This document shows, in pieces, positions 1 to 9,148 of a stretch of DNA of 64,000 bases (within the stretch, counting starts at the first letter, position 1; each line of letters starts with the position of its first letter). The notes under the pieces are model-generated. The model saw only the letters and a program-made list of their open reading frames with translations, was not told the origin of the DNA and searched no databases. A program made the position numbers and the translations under genes. Origin of the DNA: UBA6136 sp044237765 (lineage in GTDB: Bacteria > Pseudomonadota > Gammaproteobacteria > Methylococcales > Methylococcaceae); NCBI GenBank assembly GCA_044237765.1, contig JBIIEQ010000007.1:8094-72093 (forward strand). The letters are read 5' to 3'.

Positions 1-2
1 GG

Positions 3-1775
3 GGCAGCGCACAGGACGCCTGGTTCGAGTTCATGGACGTTCCGTTCCTATGGACGCCCTACATGGATTTCCCGACAGACAAACGTCGCTCGTCGGGTTT
101 CCTGAGCCCCAACGTCGGAGTGACCCAGGTTAGTGGGGCCGACTTTTCGATCCCCTACTACTTCAACCTGGCGCCCAATTATGACTATACGGCCCAGCCC
201 CGCTACCTGACCAAGCGGGGCTTCATGCTGCGCAACGAATTTCGCTACATTGATGAGACCTCCAGGGCCCGGCTTTCCGGCGATATCCTGCCTTACGACG
301 ATGAAACGAAAACCACGCGTGGTCAGGTCAGCCTTTTGGATGACTCCCGTTTCAGCGAAAACGTCACGGCTCACCTCGATGCCAACTGGGTGTCGGATTA
401 CAACTACCTGAACCAACTCGGATCCGCGCTGAACACCGTCAATTACCTCAACATTCCCAGTGTGGCCATGGTTAACTACACCAGCCCCTGGGGACCGATC
501 AGCGGTATGGCCAACTATTTTCAGACCATCGATCCGAGCGTTCCAAAAAATCAGTACCCCTACTTCTACCTTCCCAAGGTCGAACACAGCTTCGGTCAGA
601 ACATCGCCGACACGGGGCTCATGCTGAGCAACCAGACCCAGGTCTCCTACATCCAGGCCGACAGCAACGAGATGACCATGGGCCAGCGCTTCCTCATTCG
701 GCCCAAGCTGGCCTACCCGATGGAGTATAGCGGCGGATTCATTCGCCCCAGCGCGACCCTGGCCTTCAACCAGTATTCCCTGCAAAACCCGGAATATTGG
801 GGACAGCTGCAACAGAACCTGGGGGTCAATACCAACGGCAACACCAACCAGACCTTCACGACGCCGATTCTGTCGCTGGATAGCGGAACCTATTTTGATC
901 GGGATCTCGAAATCGGCGATACGCCGATGCAGCACACCATAGAACCACGTCTGTTCTATGTGTATATCCCGACTGTGAATCAGCAGAATATCCCGGTATT
1001 TGATACCACGAGCTACGACTTCACCTACTACCAGCTTTTCCGTGAGAACCGTTTTGCCGGTTATGACCGCGTCGGTGACGCAAACGACCTAACCGCAGCG
1101 GTCACATCACGACTGATTGACCATGAAACCGGCATCGAGCGAATTCGCGCTACCCTAGGCAACATCGCCTATTTTTCCAATCGAGAGGTCACACCCGCAG
1201 GATTGGCACCCGACACCTACAAGCAGAGCTTTTCGAACATCGTGGGCGACCTCTACGGCGCCATCACCGACAACTGGTCAGTTTATACGGCCGGACAATA
1301 CAACCCGTCCTTCAACCAGATCGATCGTGGCCAAGTTGGACTCCAGTACAACAACAAGCAGAACCATATTCTCAATCTGGCGTATCGTTATCGCCGCAAC
1401 CAATATACAAACAACTGCGCGCCCTCATGGACAGGCCAAAATTACTACACCAACAGTTCGGGCTGTCTGGACCTGACCGACGTCTCCATGCGACTGCCCA
1501 TCCTAGCGGGTTGGTATGCCATCGGACGTTGGCAGTATTCGTTTCTGGACAATGTAACGACCGAGAGTTTTGCCGGTTTTGAACGCGAAACCTGCTGCTG
1601 GCGCTTCGCCCTGATTGGTCGCCGCTACCTCAACACCATCAATCCGGACGGTACCGCGCAATCCAACAACGCCGTGTTTCTGCAGATCGAACTCAAGGGC
1701 CTGACCACACTCAACGAGGACGTGGATAAATTCCTTGAGAGAAGCATTACCGGGTACCGCTTCAGAGACTATTAA
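3..1775 (+). CDS. lptD: LPS-assembly protein LptD, C-terminal part (5' end outside window)
   Basis: Outer-membrane beta-barrel that, with the lipoprotein LptE, inserts lipopolysaccharide into the outer leaflet. The frame is open from base 3 (reading GSAQDAWFEF before the first Met at 33), so the gene is cut by the window edge and the N-terminal jellyroll domain is missing. The segment WTPYMDFPTDKRRSSGFLSP and the following strand-rich, aromatic-rich sequence are typical of the LptD barrel, and a C-terminal CCW motif is visible in the last quarter. It is followed 13 bp later by surA, whose product is the chaperone for this barrel; lptD-surA-pdxA-rsmA is the classic gammaproteobacterial order. 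Confidence 0.95.
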   Translation, partial: GSAQDAWFEFMDVPFLWTPYMDFPTDKRRSSGFLSPNVGVTQVSGADFSIPYYFNLAPNYDYTAQPRYLTKRGFMLRNEFRYIDETSRARLSGDILPYDDETKTTRGQVSLLDDSRFSENVTAHLDANWVSDYNYLNQLGSALNTVNYLNIPSVAMVNYTSPWGPISGMANYFQTIDPSVPKNQYPYFYLPKVEHSFGQNIADTGLMLSNQTQVSYIQADSNEMTMGQRFLIRPKLAYPMEYSGGFIRPSATLAFNQYSLQNPEYWGQLQQNLGVNTNGNTNQTFTTPILSLDSGTYFDRDLEIGDTPMQHTIEPRLFYVYIPTVNQQNIPVFDTTSYDFTYYQLFRENRFAGYDRVGDANDLTAAVTSRLIDHETGIERIRATLGNIAYFSNREVTPAGLAPDTYKQSFSNIVGDLYGAITDNWSVYTAGQYNPSFNQIDRGQVGLQYNNKQNHILNLAYRYRRNQYTNNCAPSWTGQNYYTNSSGCLDLTDVSMRLPILAGWYAIGRWQYSFLDNVTTESFAGFERETCCWRFALIGRRYLNTINPDGTAQSNNAVFLQIELKGLTTLNEDVDKFLERSITGYRFRDY

Positions 1776-1788
1776 GGCCATACCGGAC

Positions 1789-3150
1789 ATGAGCAACCAA
1801 AACACTGCTTTCACCCACCTTTCAAGCCCAGGCTCGTTGCTCGGCCTGCTGTTCATTTTGTTGCTTCCTGCCGTCTCGAACGCCGAAGGCGTCGACCAGA
1901 TTGTGGCGGTGGTCGAGGATGATGTGATTCTGGAAAGCGAGCTTCAGAAAAAAATAGCCGTTATCCGACAAGGGCTGTCACAGAGTGGGACCTTGCCCCC
2001 CTCTGAGTTGGCACTGGCCCGACAGGTTCTCGATCGGCTGATCCTGGAGAAGATTCAAATCAGCATGGCCGAAAAATCCGGCCTGCGTGTCGATGACGAG
2101 ACCCTGCGCCAGACCATCCAGCAAATTGCGCAGAAGAACAACATGTCCCCCGAAGATCTCCGCAGTTCGCTCCGAGCAGAGGGCATCGAATATCCGGACT
2201 TTCTCGAGCAAATCAGAGGCGAACTGGCGCAGCAACGGCTGCGCAGCAGTCAGGTCAACAGTCAGATCAAGATCAGTGACCGCGAGGTACAGAACTGGAT
2301 GGAGGCCCGCCTCAAGGCCGGCGCCAACCCCAATGTCGAGTACCAGATCGGTCAAATCCTCATTGCGACCCCCCAAGGAGCGACGCCGGAAACAGTACAG
2401 GCGGCCCGGGAGAAGGCTGAGAAACTCATCGCCGATCTTCGCAAAGGGGCCGACTTTCGCCAGGTTTCCCTGAGTTCTTCCGATGCTTCGGAGGCCCTCA
2501 AGGGCGGTGATCTGGGCTGGCGCAAGCTCAGCGAACTTCCGACGATTTACGCCGATGCCGTCCCGAAGATGAAAAAAGGCGCCATAGAAGGCCCCATCCG
2601 CAGCCCCAGCGGCTTTCACATCATCAAGCTGATGGACCAGCGAGGCAGCGATGTGGAGAGCATCACCAAGACCCGTGTCAGGCACATTCTGCTAAAGCCC
2701 AATGAAGTCATGACCAATGACGATGCCCGCAAAAAACTCGAAACCATCAAAACCCGAATTCAGGCAGGTGATGATTTTGGCGAACTGGCCCGGGGCAATT
2801 CAGACGACAAGGGATCCGCCGTCAAGGGCGGCGATCTGGGCTTTGTAGCGCCCGGGGCCTTAGTCCCCGAGTTCGAGCAGGCCATGAATGACCTGAAACC
2901 CAATGAGCTCAGCGAACCGGTCCAGAGCCAGTTTGGCTGGCACCTCATCCAGGTGCTCGAACGTCAGGAATCCGACGATACCAATGAACTGCTGAAGAAG
3001 CAGGCCCAGGACGAGATTTTCAAACGCAAGGTCGACGAGGAAACCGAGCTCTGGCTCAGACGCATCCGCGACGAAGCCTATGTTGAAATCCGCGTCCCCG
3101 AACTGATGCCTGAGGGCGCTTCCGCCGAGCCCAGCAAACCCAGCCCATGA
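1789..3150 (+). CDS. surA: Periplasmic chaperone / peptidyl-prolyl isomerase SurA
   Basis: Periplasmic chaperone for outer-membrane beta-barrels, including LptD. The chosen ATG at 1789 lies after the lptD stop and starts a normal signal peptide with a hydrophobic core (LLGLLFILLLPAVSNA); an upstream in-frame ATG at 1735 would overlap lptD by 41 bp and put about 18 extra residues before it. The 453-residue product has an N-terminal SurA core (GVDQIVAVVEDDVILESEL) and two parvulin rotamase domains, each with a GGDLG motif and a FHIIKL or WHLIQV ending. The last 4 bp overlap pdxA, so translation is probably coupled. Confidence 0.95.
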   Translation: MSNQNTAFTHLSSPGSLLGLLFILLLPAVSNAEGVDQIVAVVEDDVILESELQKKIAVIRQGLSQSGTLPPSELALARQVLDRLILEKIQISMAEKSGLRVDDETLRQTIQQIAQKNNMSPEDLRSSLRAEGIEYPDFLEQIRGELAQQRLRSSQVNSQIKISDREVQNWMEARLKAGANPNVEYQIGQILIATPQGATPETVQAAREKAEKLIADLRKGADFRQVSLSSSDASEALKGGDLGWRKLSELPTIYADAVPKMKKGAIEGPIRSPSGFHIIKLMDQRGSDVESITKTRVRHILLKPNEVMTNDDARKKLETIKTRIQAGDDFGELARGNSDDKGSAVKGGDLGFVAPGALVPEFEQAMNDLKPNELSEPVQSQFGWHLIQVLERQESDDTNELLKKQAQDEIFKRKVDEETELWLRRIRDEAYVEIRVPELMPEGASAEPSKPSP

Positions 3151-4133
3151 CCCCCCGGCTGGTTCTGACCATGGGTGAGCCGGCGGGGATTGGCCCTGAT
3201 CTCTGCCTTCAGATCGCAAGTCAAAGTCTCCACTGCGAGCTAGTGATCGCTGGCGATCCTGACCTGCTATCCCGCCGTGCAGACGAACTCGGCCTGGAGA
3301 TCGAACTGGTGACTTGGGATCCAAGCTCGGCCAGGGCCTTTCCCCACTCGCCTGGGCGACTTGATGTCTGGCCCGTGGCCGCGGCTGCAGACCTCAATCC
3401 GGGACAGCTGTCTTCCGCCAACGCCGATTACGTCCTGAAGACCCTCTGTGCCGCGACCGAGGCCTGCCTTGCGAGACAGTTCGATGCCATGGTCACCGGC
3501 CCCATCAACAAGGCCAGCATCAATGAGGGCGGCATCCCCTTCTCCGGTCACACCGAATACATTGCGGGCCTGACGGGCGGAGAACCCGTCATGCTACTGA
3601 CGGCGCCGGGCCTGCGCGTTGCTTTGGCCACCACCCACCTGCCCCTTACCCAGGTCAGTCAAAACATCACATCTGAGGGCCTGAAGAAGACCCTGCGCAT
3701 CCTGCAGCACGACCTAGTTAAGCGCTTCGGCATCCCCCACCCACGCATCCTGGTGGCCGGGTTGAACCCTCACGCCGGCGAGAGCGGATATCTTGGCCGG
3801 GAGGAAATCGAGGTCATAACCCCAACCCTGGACGCCCTGCGGCAAGAAGGCTTGAACCTCGTCGGACCGCTGCCGGCCGATACCCTGTTCCTGCCGCCCA
3901 TGCTGGCCGAAGCGGATGCCGTGCTGGCGATGTATCACGACCAGGGCCTCCCGGTCCTCAAGCATCTGGGCTTTGGTCGTGCGGTCAACATCACCCTCGG
4001 CTTGCCCATCATCCGCACCTCGGTCGATCACGGCACCGCACTGGAGCTGGCGGGAACGGGAAAAGCCGACCCCGGCAGCCTGATGGCTGCCATCGACGCC
4101 GCCATCGACCTAGTTCGCCGCTCGCAACACTGA
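3147..4133 (+). CDS. pdxA: 4-hydroxythreonine-4-phosphate dehydrogenase PdxA
   Basis: NAD-dependent oxidation and decarboxylation of 4-phosphohydroxy-L-threonine in the DXP-dependent pyridoxal 5'-phosphate pathway; cytoplasmic. The 328-residue length is normal for the family. It begins TPRLVLTMGEPAGIGPDL, and the metal-binding histidines are present in SGHTEYIAG, MYHDQGLPVLK and SVDHGTALELAG. The ATG overlaps the surA stop by 4 bp (ATGA), and rsmA follows after 20 bp, so this is part of one operon. Confidence 0.96.
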   Translation: MTPRLVLTMGEPAGIGPDLCLQIASQSLHCELVIAGDPDLLSRRADELGLEIELVTWDPSSARAFPHSPGRLDVWPVAAAADLNPGQLSSANADYVLKTLCAATEACLARQFDAMVTGPINKASINEGGIPFSGHTEYIAGLTGGEPVMLLTAPGLRVALATTHLPLTQVSQNITSEGLKKTLRILQHDLVKRFGIPHPRILVAGLNPHAGESGYLGREEIEVITPTLDALRQEGLNLVGPLPADTLFLPPMLAEADAVLAMYHDQGLPVLKHLGFGRAVNITLGLPIIRTSVDHGTALELAGTGKADPGSLMAAIDAAIDLVRRSQH

Positions 4134-4153
4134 ACACACTTGAAACTGCCCTC

Positions 4154-4948
4154 ATGAATCACACCCCGCGCAAGCGCTTTGGCCAGAATTTCCTCCGCGA
4201 CGATACCGTGGTGCACCGCATCGTTGCGGCAGTGAACCCCCGTGCAGGGGACCATCTGGTCGAAATCGGCCCCGGCGAAGGCGCGATGACGGCCGCCTTC
4301 CTGAAAAGCGGGATTCCCCTGGACGCCGTCGAAATCGACCGCGATCTGGCCACCGTACTCAAGCGCCGCTTTGAAAATTCACCGCAGTTCAAACTACATC
4401 AGGCCGATGCACTGAAATTCGATTTTCACACCCTCACCCACGGGGAAAAGCTGCGCATTGTCGGCAACCTCCCCTACAATATCTCCACGCCCCTGCTGTT
4501 TCATCTCTTCGCCCACACCGGGATGATCGTAGACATGCATTTCATGTTGCAGAAGGAAGTGATCGATCGACTGTGCGCCGAGGCGGGCGATCCGGACTAC
4601 GGCCGACTGGGAATCATGGCCCAATACTACTGCCGGGCCGAAAAACTCTTCGAGGTTTACCCCGAAAGCTTTTATCCTCCACCCAAGGTGACATCCGCCA
4701 TCGTGCGACTGATTCCGCACGCAGCCCCCCCCGTGGAAGCCAGCCCCGCCGCACTCGGCAAGGTCGTGACCACCGCCTTTTCCCAGCGCCGCAAGACGCT
4801 TCGCAATGCCCTGAAAAGCCTGTTCGACGAAGCCGAGCTCATGGATGCCGAAATTGACCCCGCCGCCCGGGCGGAAACTCTGAATTTGGAACAGTACGCC
4901 CGGTTGGCGCAACGGCTGCCGCTAGATAAAGCTAATATCCCGGCGTAA
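4154..4948 (+). CDS. rsmA: 16S rRNA (adenine1518-N6/adenine1519-N6)-dimethyltransferase RsmA (KsgA)
   Basis: Dimethylates two adjacent adenines in the 3' terminal hairpin of 16S rRNA during 30S maturation, using S-adenosylmethionine. The 264-residue protein starts with RKRFGQNFL, carries the SAM-binding EIGPGEGAMT loop near residue 38 and the catalytic NLPYNIS motif near residue 103, and ends with the QRRKTLRNALK segment common to the family. It is the last gene of the lptD operon here; the apaG/apaH genes that often follow in enterobacteria are absent and a scarred segment begins instead. Confidence 0.96.
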   Translation: MNHTPRKRFGQNFLRDDTVVHRIVAAVNPRAGDHLVEIGPGEGAMTAAFLKSGIPLDAVEIDRDLATVLKRRFENSPQFKLHQADALKFDFHTLTHGEKLRIVGNLPYNISTPLLFHLFAHTGMIVDMHFMLQKEVIDRLCAEAGDPDYGRLGIMAQYYCRAEKLFEVYPESFYPPPKVTSAIVRLIPHAAPPVEASPAALGKVVTTAFSQRRKTLRNALKSLFDEAELMDAEIDPAARAETLNLEQYARLAQRLPLDKANIPA

Positions 4949-5174
4949 TTACAGGGTAAATCATGAGACTACAGCGAACTATTGGGCAGATGGGTCGATA
5001 ATCCCCCAAGCTGACCCCGAGAATGGTGCAGAGTCTCAAGAGGCCAAGCAGCGAGCAGTTACTCAACCTTGTCGTAGCCGTCGGCTTCGACCGGTTTTGT
5101 CAATGCACCAAACCCACCTACGGGGTCCTTCCCATCATCGGCAAAAGGAAAGACCTGCCCCCAAGACTACACTA

Positions 5175-5297
5175 GGGCCTGCTAACCACTAGAAAAATAG
5201 AGTTGATGCATATCAATCGCTTAGGCAATTTCTAGCCCAAACAAGGCCTTCTGCAACATATTGATATTCATAGCTTCTTTAATTAGTTAACAGGCCC
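5175..5297. mobile_element. MITE-like element, 123 bp, with terminal inverted repeats
   Basis: The ends gggcctgctaac (5175-5186) and gttaacaggccc (5286-5297) are inverted repeats with one mismatch in 12. Both sides are bordered by TA (5173-5174 and 5298-5299), which would be a TA target duplication. The inside is AT-rich compared with the surroundings, has partial internal inverted symmetry and has no coding capacity. This is the pattern of a non-autonomous miniature transposon mobilised by a TA-targeting transposase such as the IS630 or IS5 type; the parent element is not in this window. The rest of the 4949-5338 gap shows no gene. Confidence 0.55.
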
Positions 5298-5338
5298 TAG
5301 ACTCAAGGTTAGGCACTGAGTGAAAAAAGTAAATATGT

Positions 5339-5875
5339 ATGCAGGCTCTCACATTCGCCTATTGGGCCAACATCGTCATCCTCGCGCCCATTGCTGTCCC
5401 TACGATTTTCAGGATATTCCCGACGGATGAAGGTCGCATGGAGGTAAGCAGCGGGTGGCGAGTGCTTGTCGGCAGCCTCTGGACTGCGATCCTTGCCTTG
5501 TCCATCCTTGGACTCTTTGCTCCTGAGCGCTACGCTCCGGTCCTACTGCTGCAGTTCGTCTACAAGACAATCTGGCTTCTTGTCTATGCGGCGCCTCGCC
5601 TACTGCGTCGCGAGTATGCGTCCATTCCATGGGGCATCGTCGTCTCTTTCGCCGCAATCGCCGTGGTCTGGCCGTTCATCATCCCTTGGTCTGCGCTGTT
5701 TGCCGAGCCTGATGAGAGGGCGCTGGGGTCTTGCTCGGCAGAACGACGGCAAATTGCTTCTGATCACCAACGCCCAGGATCTATCCCTGCAGGAAGTCAT
5801 CGATCGCTCCACGTCTCTGGCCGACATCGAGCGCAGGTTCGCCATCGGCCAGAACCTCGGGTGGGGGGGACATGA
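5339..5875 (+). pseudogene. Small integral membrane protein gene joined to a transposase remnant
   Basis: The first ~122 codons encode a compact protein with about four membrane segments (for example IVILAPIAVPTIF, LWTAILALSILGLF, LLLQFVYKTIWLLVYAA and IVVSFAAIAVVWPFII), resembling conserved small membrane proteins of unknown function that end about here. From about base 5705 the reading changes to a polar, arginine-rich tail (from EPDERALG on) that looks out of frame, because the adjacent +3 frame at 5715-5849 encodes transposase-like sequence. I infer that an insertion and later deletion removed the native 3' end. The membrane part may still be made; the tail is probably not native. Confidence 0.5.
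5715..5849 (+). pseudogene. Transposase fragment (IS1634/IS4-like C-terminal region)
   Basis: In the frame starting at 5715 the translation contains NDGKLLLITNAQDLSLQEVI followed by DRSTSLADIERRF. This matches the remembered pattern of IS1634-type DDE transposases around the catalytic glutamate (DGK..LVTN...EEV..RYKSLADIERGFR). Only about 45 codons remain, with no start and no flanking inverted repeats, so this is a relic. It sits in the middle of the disrupted membrane-protein frame. Confidence 0.5.
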
Positions 5876-5940
5876 CAGGATTGTCGCGAACCTCGGCCGA
5901 CAACTGCCGGACGGCTTCGGCGTTGGGCAAGGCGTAGCCC

Positions 5941-6060
5941 GTAGGCTGGGTATGGGTAGGAGCGATAGCGAAAACCAGGCGGTGCCGTCCGTTCTTATGG
6001 CTGGTTCATTGCCTTCGGCCGGGGAGAGCTGGGTTTCCGCGATGCTCTAACCCAACCTAC
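5941..6060. repeat. Degraded inverted-repeat element downstream of pgm
   Basis: The ends gtaggctgggta (5941-5952) and aacccaacctac (6049-6060) are inverted copies with two mismatches in 12. The inside has fragments such as gagcgatagcgaaaacc, reminiscent of the GTAGGTTGGGTT...AACCCAACCTAC dispersed elements found in many proteobacterial genomes. It lies just past the 3' end of pgm, and no clean terminator is visible for that gene. Only one copy is seen here. Confidence 0.4.
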
Positions 6061-6090
6061 CAAGGCCTCCGAGCGGCAATCTGGCAAACT

Positions 6091-7725
6091 TCAGGTAATT
6101 ACCGTCGGCGCGGCCATGCCGGAGCGTTTCTTCACTTCACCGAGCTGCTCGGCGAGTTCGATCAGGTCCCTGAGGGCAACCTGCGGATCGTGACCGTGCT
6201 GGGTGGCATCCGGTTCGTAGCGCTCCAGATAGATGCGCAGGGTGGCGCCTTCGGTGCCGGTACCGGACAGGCGGAAGACGATGCGGGAACCATTTTCGAA
6301 GATGATCCGAATGCCCTGGTTGGGGCTGACGCTGCCATCGACCGGATCGGTGTAACTGAAGTCATCCGCCAGACGCACGGTGCTGCCGGCGAAGGCCTGG
6401 CCGGTCAGGTCGTTCAACTGTCCACGCAAATGAGCCATGATGCCGTCACCGATGGCCAGCGGCATACCTTCGTAATCATGGCGCGAGTAATAGTCCCGGC
6501 CATATTTGGCCCAATGCCCGCGGACGATGTCGGCCACGGATTGCTTGCGAACGGCGAGCAGGTTCAACCAGGCCAGCACGGCCCAGAGTCCGTCCTTTTC
6601 GCGGACGTGGTCGGAACCGGTACCAAAGCTTTCCTCGCCGCAGAGGGTGATCTTGCCGTCGTCGAGGAGGTTGCCGAAGAATTTCCAGCCGGTCGGCGTT
6701 TCATAGCAGCCGATCCCCAGCGCCTTGGCCACACGGTCAGCGGCCTGGCTGGTGGGCATGGAGCGGGCGACCCCCTTGAGACCGGCCCGATAGGCGGGCA
6801 GGAGATGGAGGTTGGCGGCCAGCACGGCGAGGCTGTCGCTGGGCGTGACGAAGAAGTGATCGCCCATGATCATGTTGCGGTCGCCGTCGCCGTCAGAGGC
6901 CGCGCCCAGGGCCGGGGCGCCGGGGGCGTACATGCGTTCGGCCAGTTCATGAGCATGGACCAGGTTGGGATCGGGATGGCCGCCGCCAAAGTCTTCCCGG
7001 GGAACTGCGTTCATCACCGAATCAGGACTCGCACCGAGACGCTCGACCAGAATGCGTTGCGCATAAGGCCCGGTAATGGCATGCATGGCATCGAAACAGA
7101 TCGAGAGATGGCCAGACTTCAGCGATGACTCGATCAGGCCGAAATCGAAGAGCTGTTCCATCAGTTCTGCGTAGTCGGCGACGGAATCCACTACCTGAAG
7201 AGTCATGTTACCCAGCGGATACTCGCCCAAGGCATCGAGATTCACATCAGCCGCTTCGGCGATGTGGAACTGGTCGATTTCCAGGGTTCTGGCGTAGATT
7301 GCATTGGTCAGGCTCTCCGGCGCGGGACCCCCGTTGGCCGCGTTGAATTTGATTCCGAAGTCTTCATCGGGTCCACCGGGATTGTGACTGGCCGAGAGAA
7401 CAAAGCCACCCTGGGCGCCGTATTTGCGGATCAGACAGGATGCCGCCGGCGTGGACAGGAGCGCCCCACGCCCGACCAGCAGTCGGCCCACCCCGTTCGC
7501 CGCAGCCATCTTGATGATGATCTGCGCGGCTTGTCGGTTGTAGTAGCGCCCGTCTCCGCCCAGCACCAAGGTGATGCCCTTCGTGTCGCCAAGCGCATCG
7601 AACACGGACTGCACAAAATTCTTCAGGTAATGTTCCTGAAGGACGACCTTGACCTTCTTCCGCAGGCCCGAGGTGCCGGGTTTTTGGTCTGTGTAGGGGT
7701 GTGTTTTTATAGTTTTTATCTGCAT
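6091..7725 (-). CDS. pgm: Alpha-D-glucose phosphate-specific phosphoglucomutase
   Basis: Interconverts glucose 1-phosphate and glucose 6-phosphate in the cytoplasm, linking glycogen and nucleotide sugars to central metabolism. The 544-residue product is the long eukaryote-like form of the phosphohexomutase family. It has an N-terminal QKPGTSGLRKKV, the phosphoserine loop LSASHNPGG (Ser113), the magnesium loop DGDGDRNM, the sugar-binding CGEESFGTGSDH and a C-terminal phosphate-binding RLSGTGTEGATLR. It is transcribed alone, with the scarred segment downstream. GlgX is encoded about 20 kb away. Confidence 0.95.
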   Translation of the reverse strand: MQIKTIKTHPYTDQKPGTSGLRKKVKVVLQEHYLKNFVQSVFDALGDTKGITLVLGGDGRYYNRQAAQIIIKMAAANGVGRLLVGRGALLSTPAASCLIRKYGAQGGFVLSASHNPGGPDEDFGIKFNAANGGPAPESLTNAIYARTLEIDQFHIAEAADVNLDALGEYPLGNMTLQVVDSVADYAELMEQLFDFGLIESSLKSGHLSICFDAMHAITGPYAQRILVERLGASPDSVMNAVPREDFGGGHPDPNLVHAHELAERMYAPGAPALGAASDGDGDRNMIMGDHFFVTPSDSLAVLAANLHLLPAYRAGLKGVARSMPTSQAADRVAKALGIGCYETPTGWKFFGNLLDDGKITLCGEESFGTGSDHVREKDGLWAVLAWLNLLAVRKQSVADIVRGHWAKYGRDYYSRHDYEGMPLAIGDGIMAHLRGQLNDLTGQAFAGSTVRLADDFSYTDPVDGSVSPNQGIRIIFENGSRIVFRLSGTGTEGATLRIYLERYEPDATQHGHDPQVALRDLIELAEQLGEVKKRSGMAAPTVIT

Positions 7726-8027
7726 GACGGCAATCTCGACTCCAGTAATGGTTTCAAGGGCATTGTACTGAATCCAACCCTATCAGCGAGGTCTCGGAAG
7801 CGTCGGAACAGCACTTCGGCGAGGACAATGAAGGGGGCCAATCAAGGTGATCTGAGGCAAATCGGCTCAAGAACACGAAAAACTGGTGACATTGCAACAA
7901 ATTGTGTAAAAATAATACTGGAAAGTTTGGCGAAATCCCGGCAAACTTAAACCTGAGCGGCGTCCGTGCTTAATCTTAGGTGCAGATGCTTTCTTAAAAC
8001 GACCGCATCATAAGAAGGAAATTAACA

Positions 8028-8285
8028 ATGATGAATGCAACCAAGCTGTCCATCGTTCTACTGTCTGCTGGCCTGACCGTTGGCTGCGCCAGCAAAAGCG
8101 ACCTAAGCGCTCTCCAGACCCAGGTTGATGGCCTGAAGGCTGAGATCTCTTCTGTAAAGAGCACTGCCGACGAGGCACTGTCTGCCGCTACCAGCGCTGA
8201 CGCTGCTGCTCGCCGCGCTGCTGCCGCTGCTGAAGAAGTTAACGCCAAGCTGGATCGTGGCTTCCGCAAGGGCGCTATGAAATAA
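8028..8285 (+). CDS. Lpp/OprI-type murein lipoprotein with alanine zipper
   Basis: A small 85-residue outer-membrane lipoprotein. The signal peptide ends in the lipobox VGCAS, giving a lipidated cysteine about residue 20. The mature part is a heptad-repeat helix (SDLSALQTQVDGLKAEISSV, then DEALSAATSADAAARRAAAA) expected to form a trimeric coiled coil, and the C-terminus RKGAMK ends in lysine as in Lpp, where that lysine is linked to peptidoglycan. AAGGAA at 8015-8020 is a good ribosome site for ATG 8028. A strong terminator follows, so it is a one-gene transcript. The 302-bp gap upstream (7726-8027) is AT-rich around 7890-7930 and must hold the promoters of this gene and pgm; I cannot fix the boxes. 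Confidence 0.85.
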   Translation: MMNATKLSIVLLSAGLTVGCASKSDLSALQTQVDGLKAEISSVKSTADEALSAATSADAAARRAAAAAEEVNAKLDRGFRKGAMK

Positions 8286-8316
8286 GTTTTTCGCTCTGCG
8301 AAAATCTTGAAAAAAA

Positions 8317-8347
8317 ACCCGATGGGTCCGCCCGTCGGGTTTTTTTG
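8317..8347 (+). terminator. Intrinsic terminator of the murein lipoprotein gene
   Basis: An acccgatggg/cccgtcgggt stem (one T-G wobble) with a tccg loop, preceded by an A run and followed by seven Ts. It lies 31 bp past the lipoprotein stop. The A run upstream means it may also work for the converging ccmC transcript. Confidence 0.9.
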
Positions 8348-8397
8348 TGCCTTGCGAAAACAAGCAACAAGCGGCAGATCCAGCCGCCCAACCCCGC

Positions 8398-9144
8398 TCA
8401 CCGGCCCACCAGTTCCCTGACCCATTCGCTGCGCCGTTCGCGGTCGAGCAATTCACCACGCGCTCTCATCAGCACGACAGTGAAGTAGTAAAACTGGAAT
8501 GCGCCCGCCATCAACAGCAGTGGCACCAGCATGCTGAGGTGAATCGAGGGCTTGTCCAGTTTAGTGACCGTAGGTCCCTGATGCAGGGTATTCCACCATT
8601 CCACCGAGTAATGGATGATTGGAATGTTCACCACACCGACCAGAATCAGCACTGCCCCTGCCCTCGCCGCAGTGCGGACATCCTCGATCGCCATCACCAG
8701 CGCGATGTAGCCCATGTAAAGAAACAGCAGGATCAATTCTGAGGTCAGTCGGGCATCCCATACCCACCAAGCGCCCCACATCGGCTTGCCCCAGAGAGAT
8801 CCCGTCGCCAGGGCCAGCAAGGTGAATGACGCACCCAGTAAGGCGGAACTCCGCGCCATGACATCGGCCAGCTTGATGTTCCAGATCAGATAGATCGCGC
8901 TCAGCACAGCCATGAAGGTGTAAATGAACATCGACATCCATGCGCTGGGCACATGGACGAAGATGATGCGATAGCTTTGTCCCTGCTGATAATCCGGCGG
9001 CGCCACGAATAGCCCCAGATAGAGCCCCACCACCAACAGGATGGCCGTAATGGCGGCGAGCCAGGGAATCAATAGTCCGCTGATTCGATAGAAGTGCTTG
9101 GGCGAGGCCAGTTTATGAAAAAACAGCCAGATCATATTCCACAT
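8398..9144 (-). CDS. ccmC: Heme exporter / heme-handling membrane protein CcmC
   Basis: Inner-membrane component of cytochrome c maturation system I; it loads heme onto the chaperone CcmE on the periplasmic side. The 248-residue protein has about six membrane segments and the tryptophan-rich heme-handling motif GKPMWGAWWVWDARLTSE near residue 120. Heme-ligand histidines sit in FVHVPSAW before the motif and IHYSVEWW after it. It is the last gene of a ccmABC operon (gap of 4 bp after ccmB). CcmD-H are not downstream, so the cluster is split. Confidence 0.95.
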   Translation of the reverse strand: MWNMIWLFFHKLASPKHFYRISGLLIPWLAAITAILLVVGLYLGLFVAPPDYQQGQSYRIIFVHVPSAWMSMFIYTFMAVLSAIYLIWNIKLADVMARSSALLGASFTLLALATGSLWGKPMWGAWWVWDARLTSELILLFLYMGYIALVMAIEDVRTAARAGAVLILVGVVNIPIIHYSVEWWNTLHQGPTVTKLDKPSIHLSMLVPLLLMAGAFQFYYFTVVLMRARGELLDRERRSEWVRELVGR

Positions 9145-9148
9145 AGAT

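Noticed and set aside
6190..7128. A 312-codon open frame opposite pgm
   Set aside because: Antisense, composition unlike a protein, no start signals.
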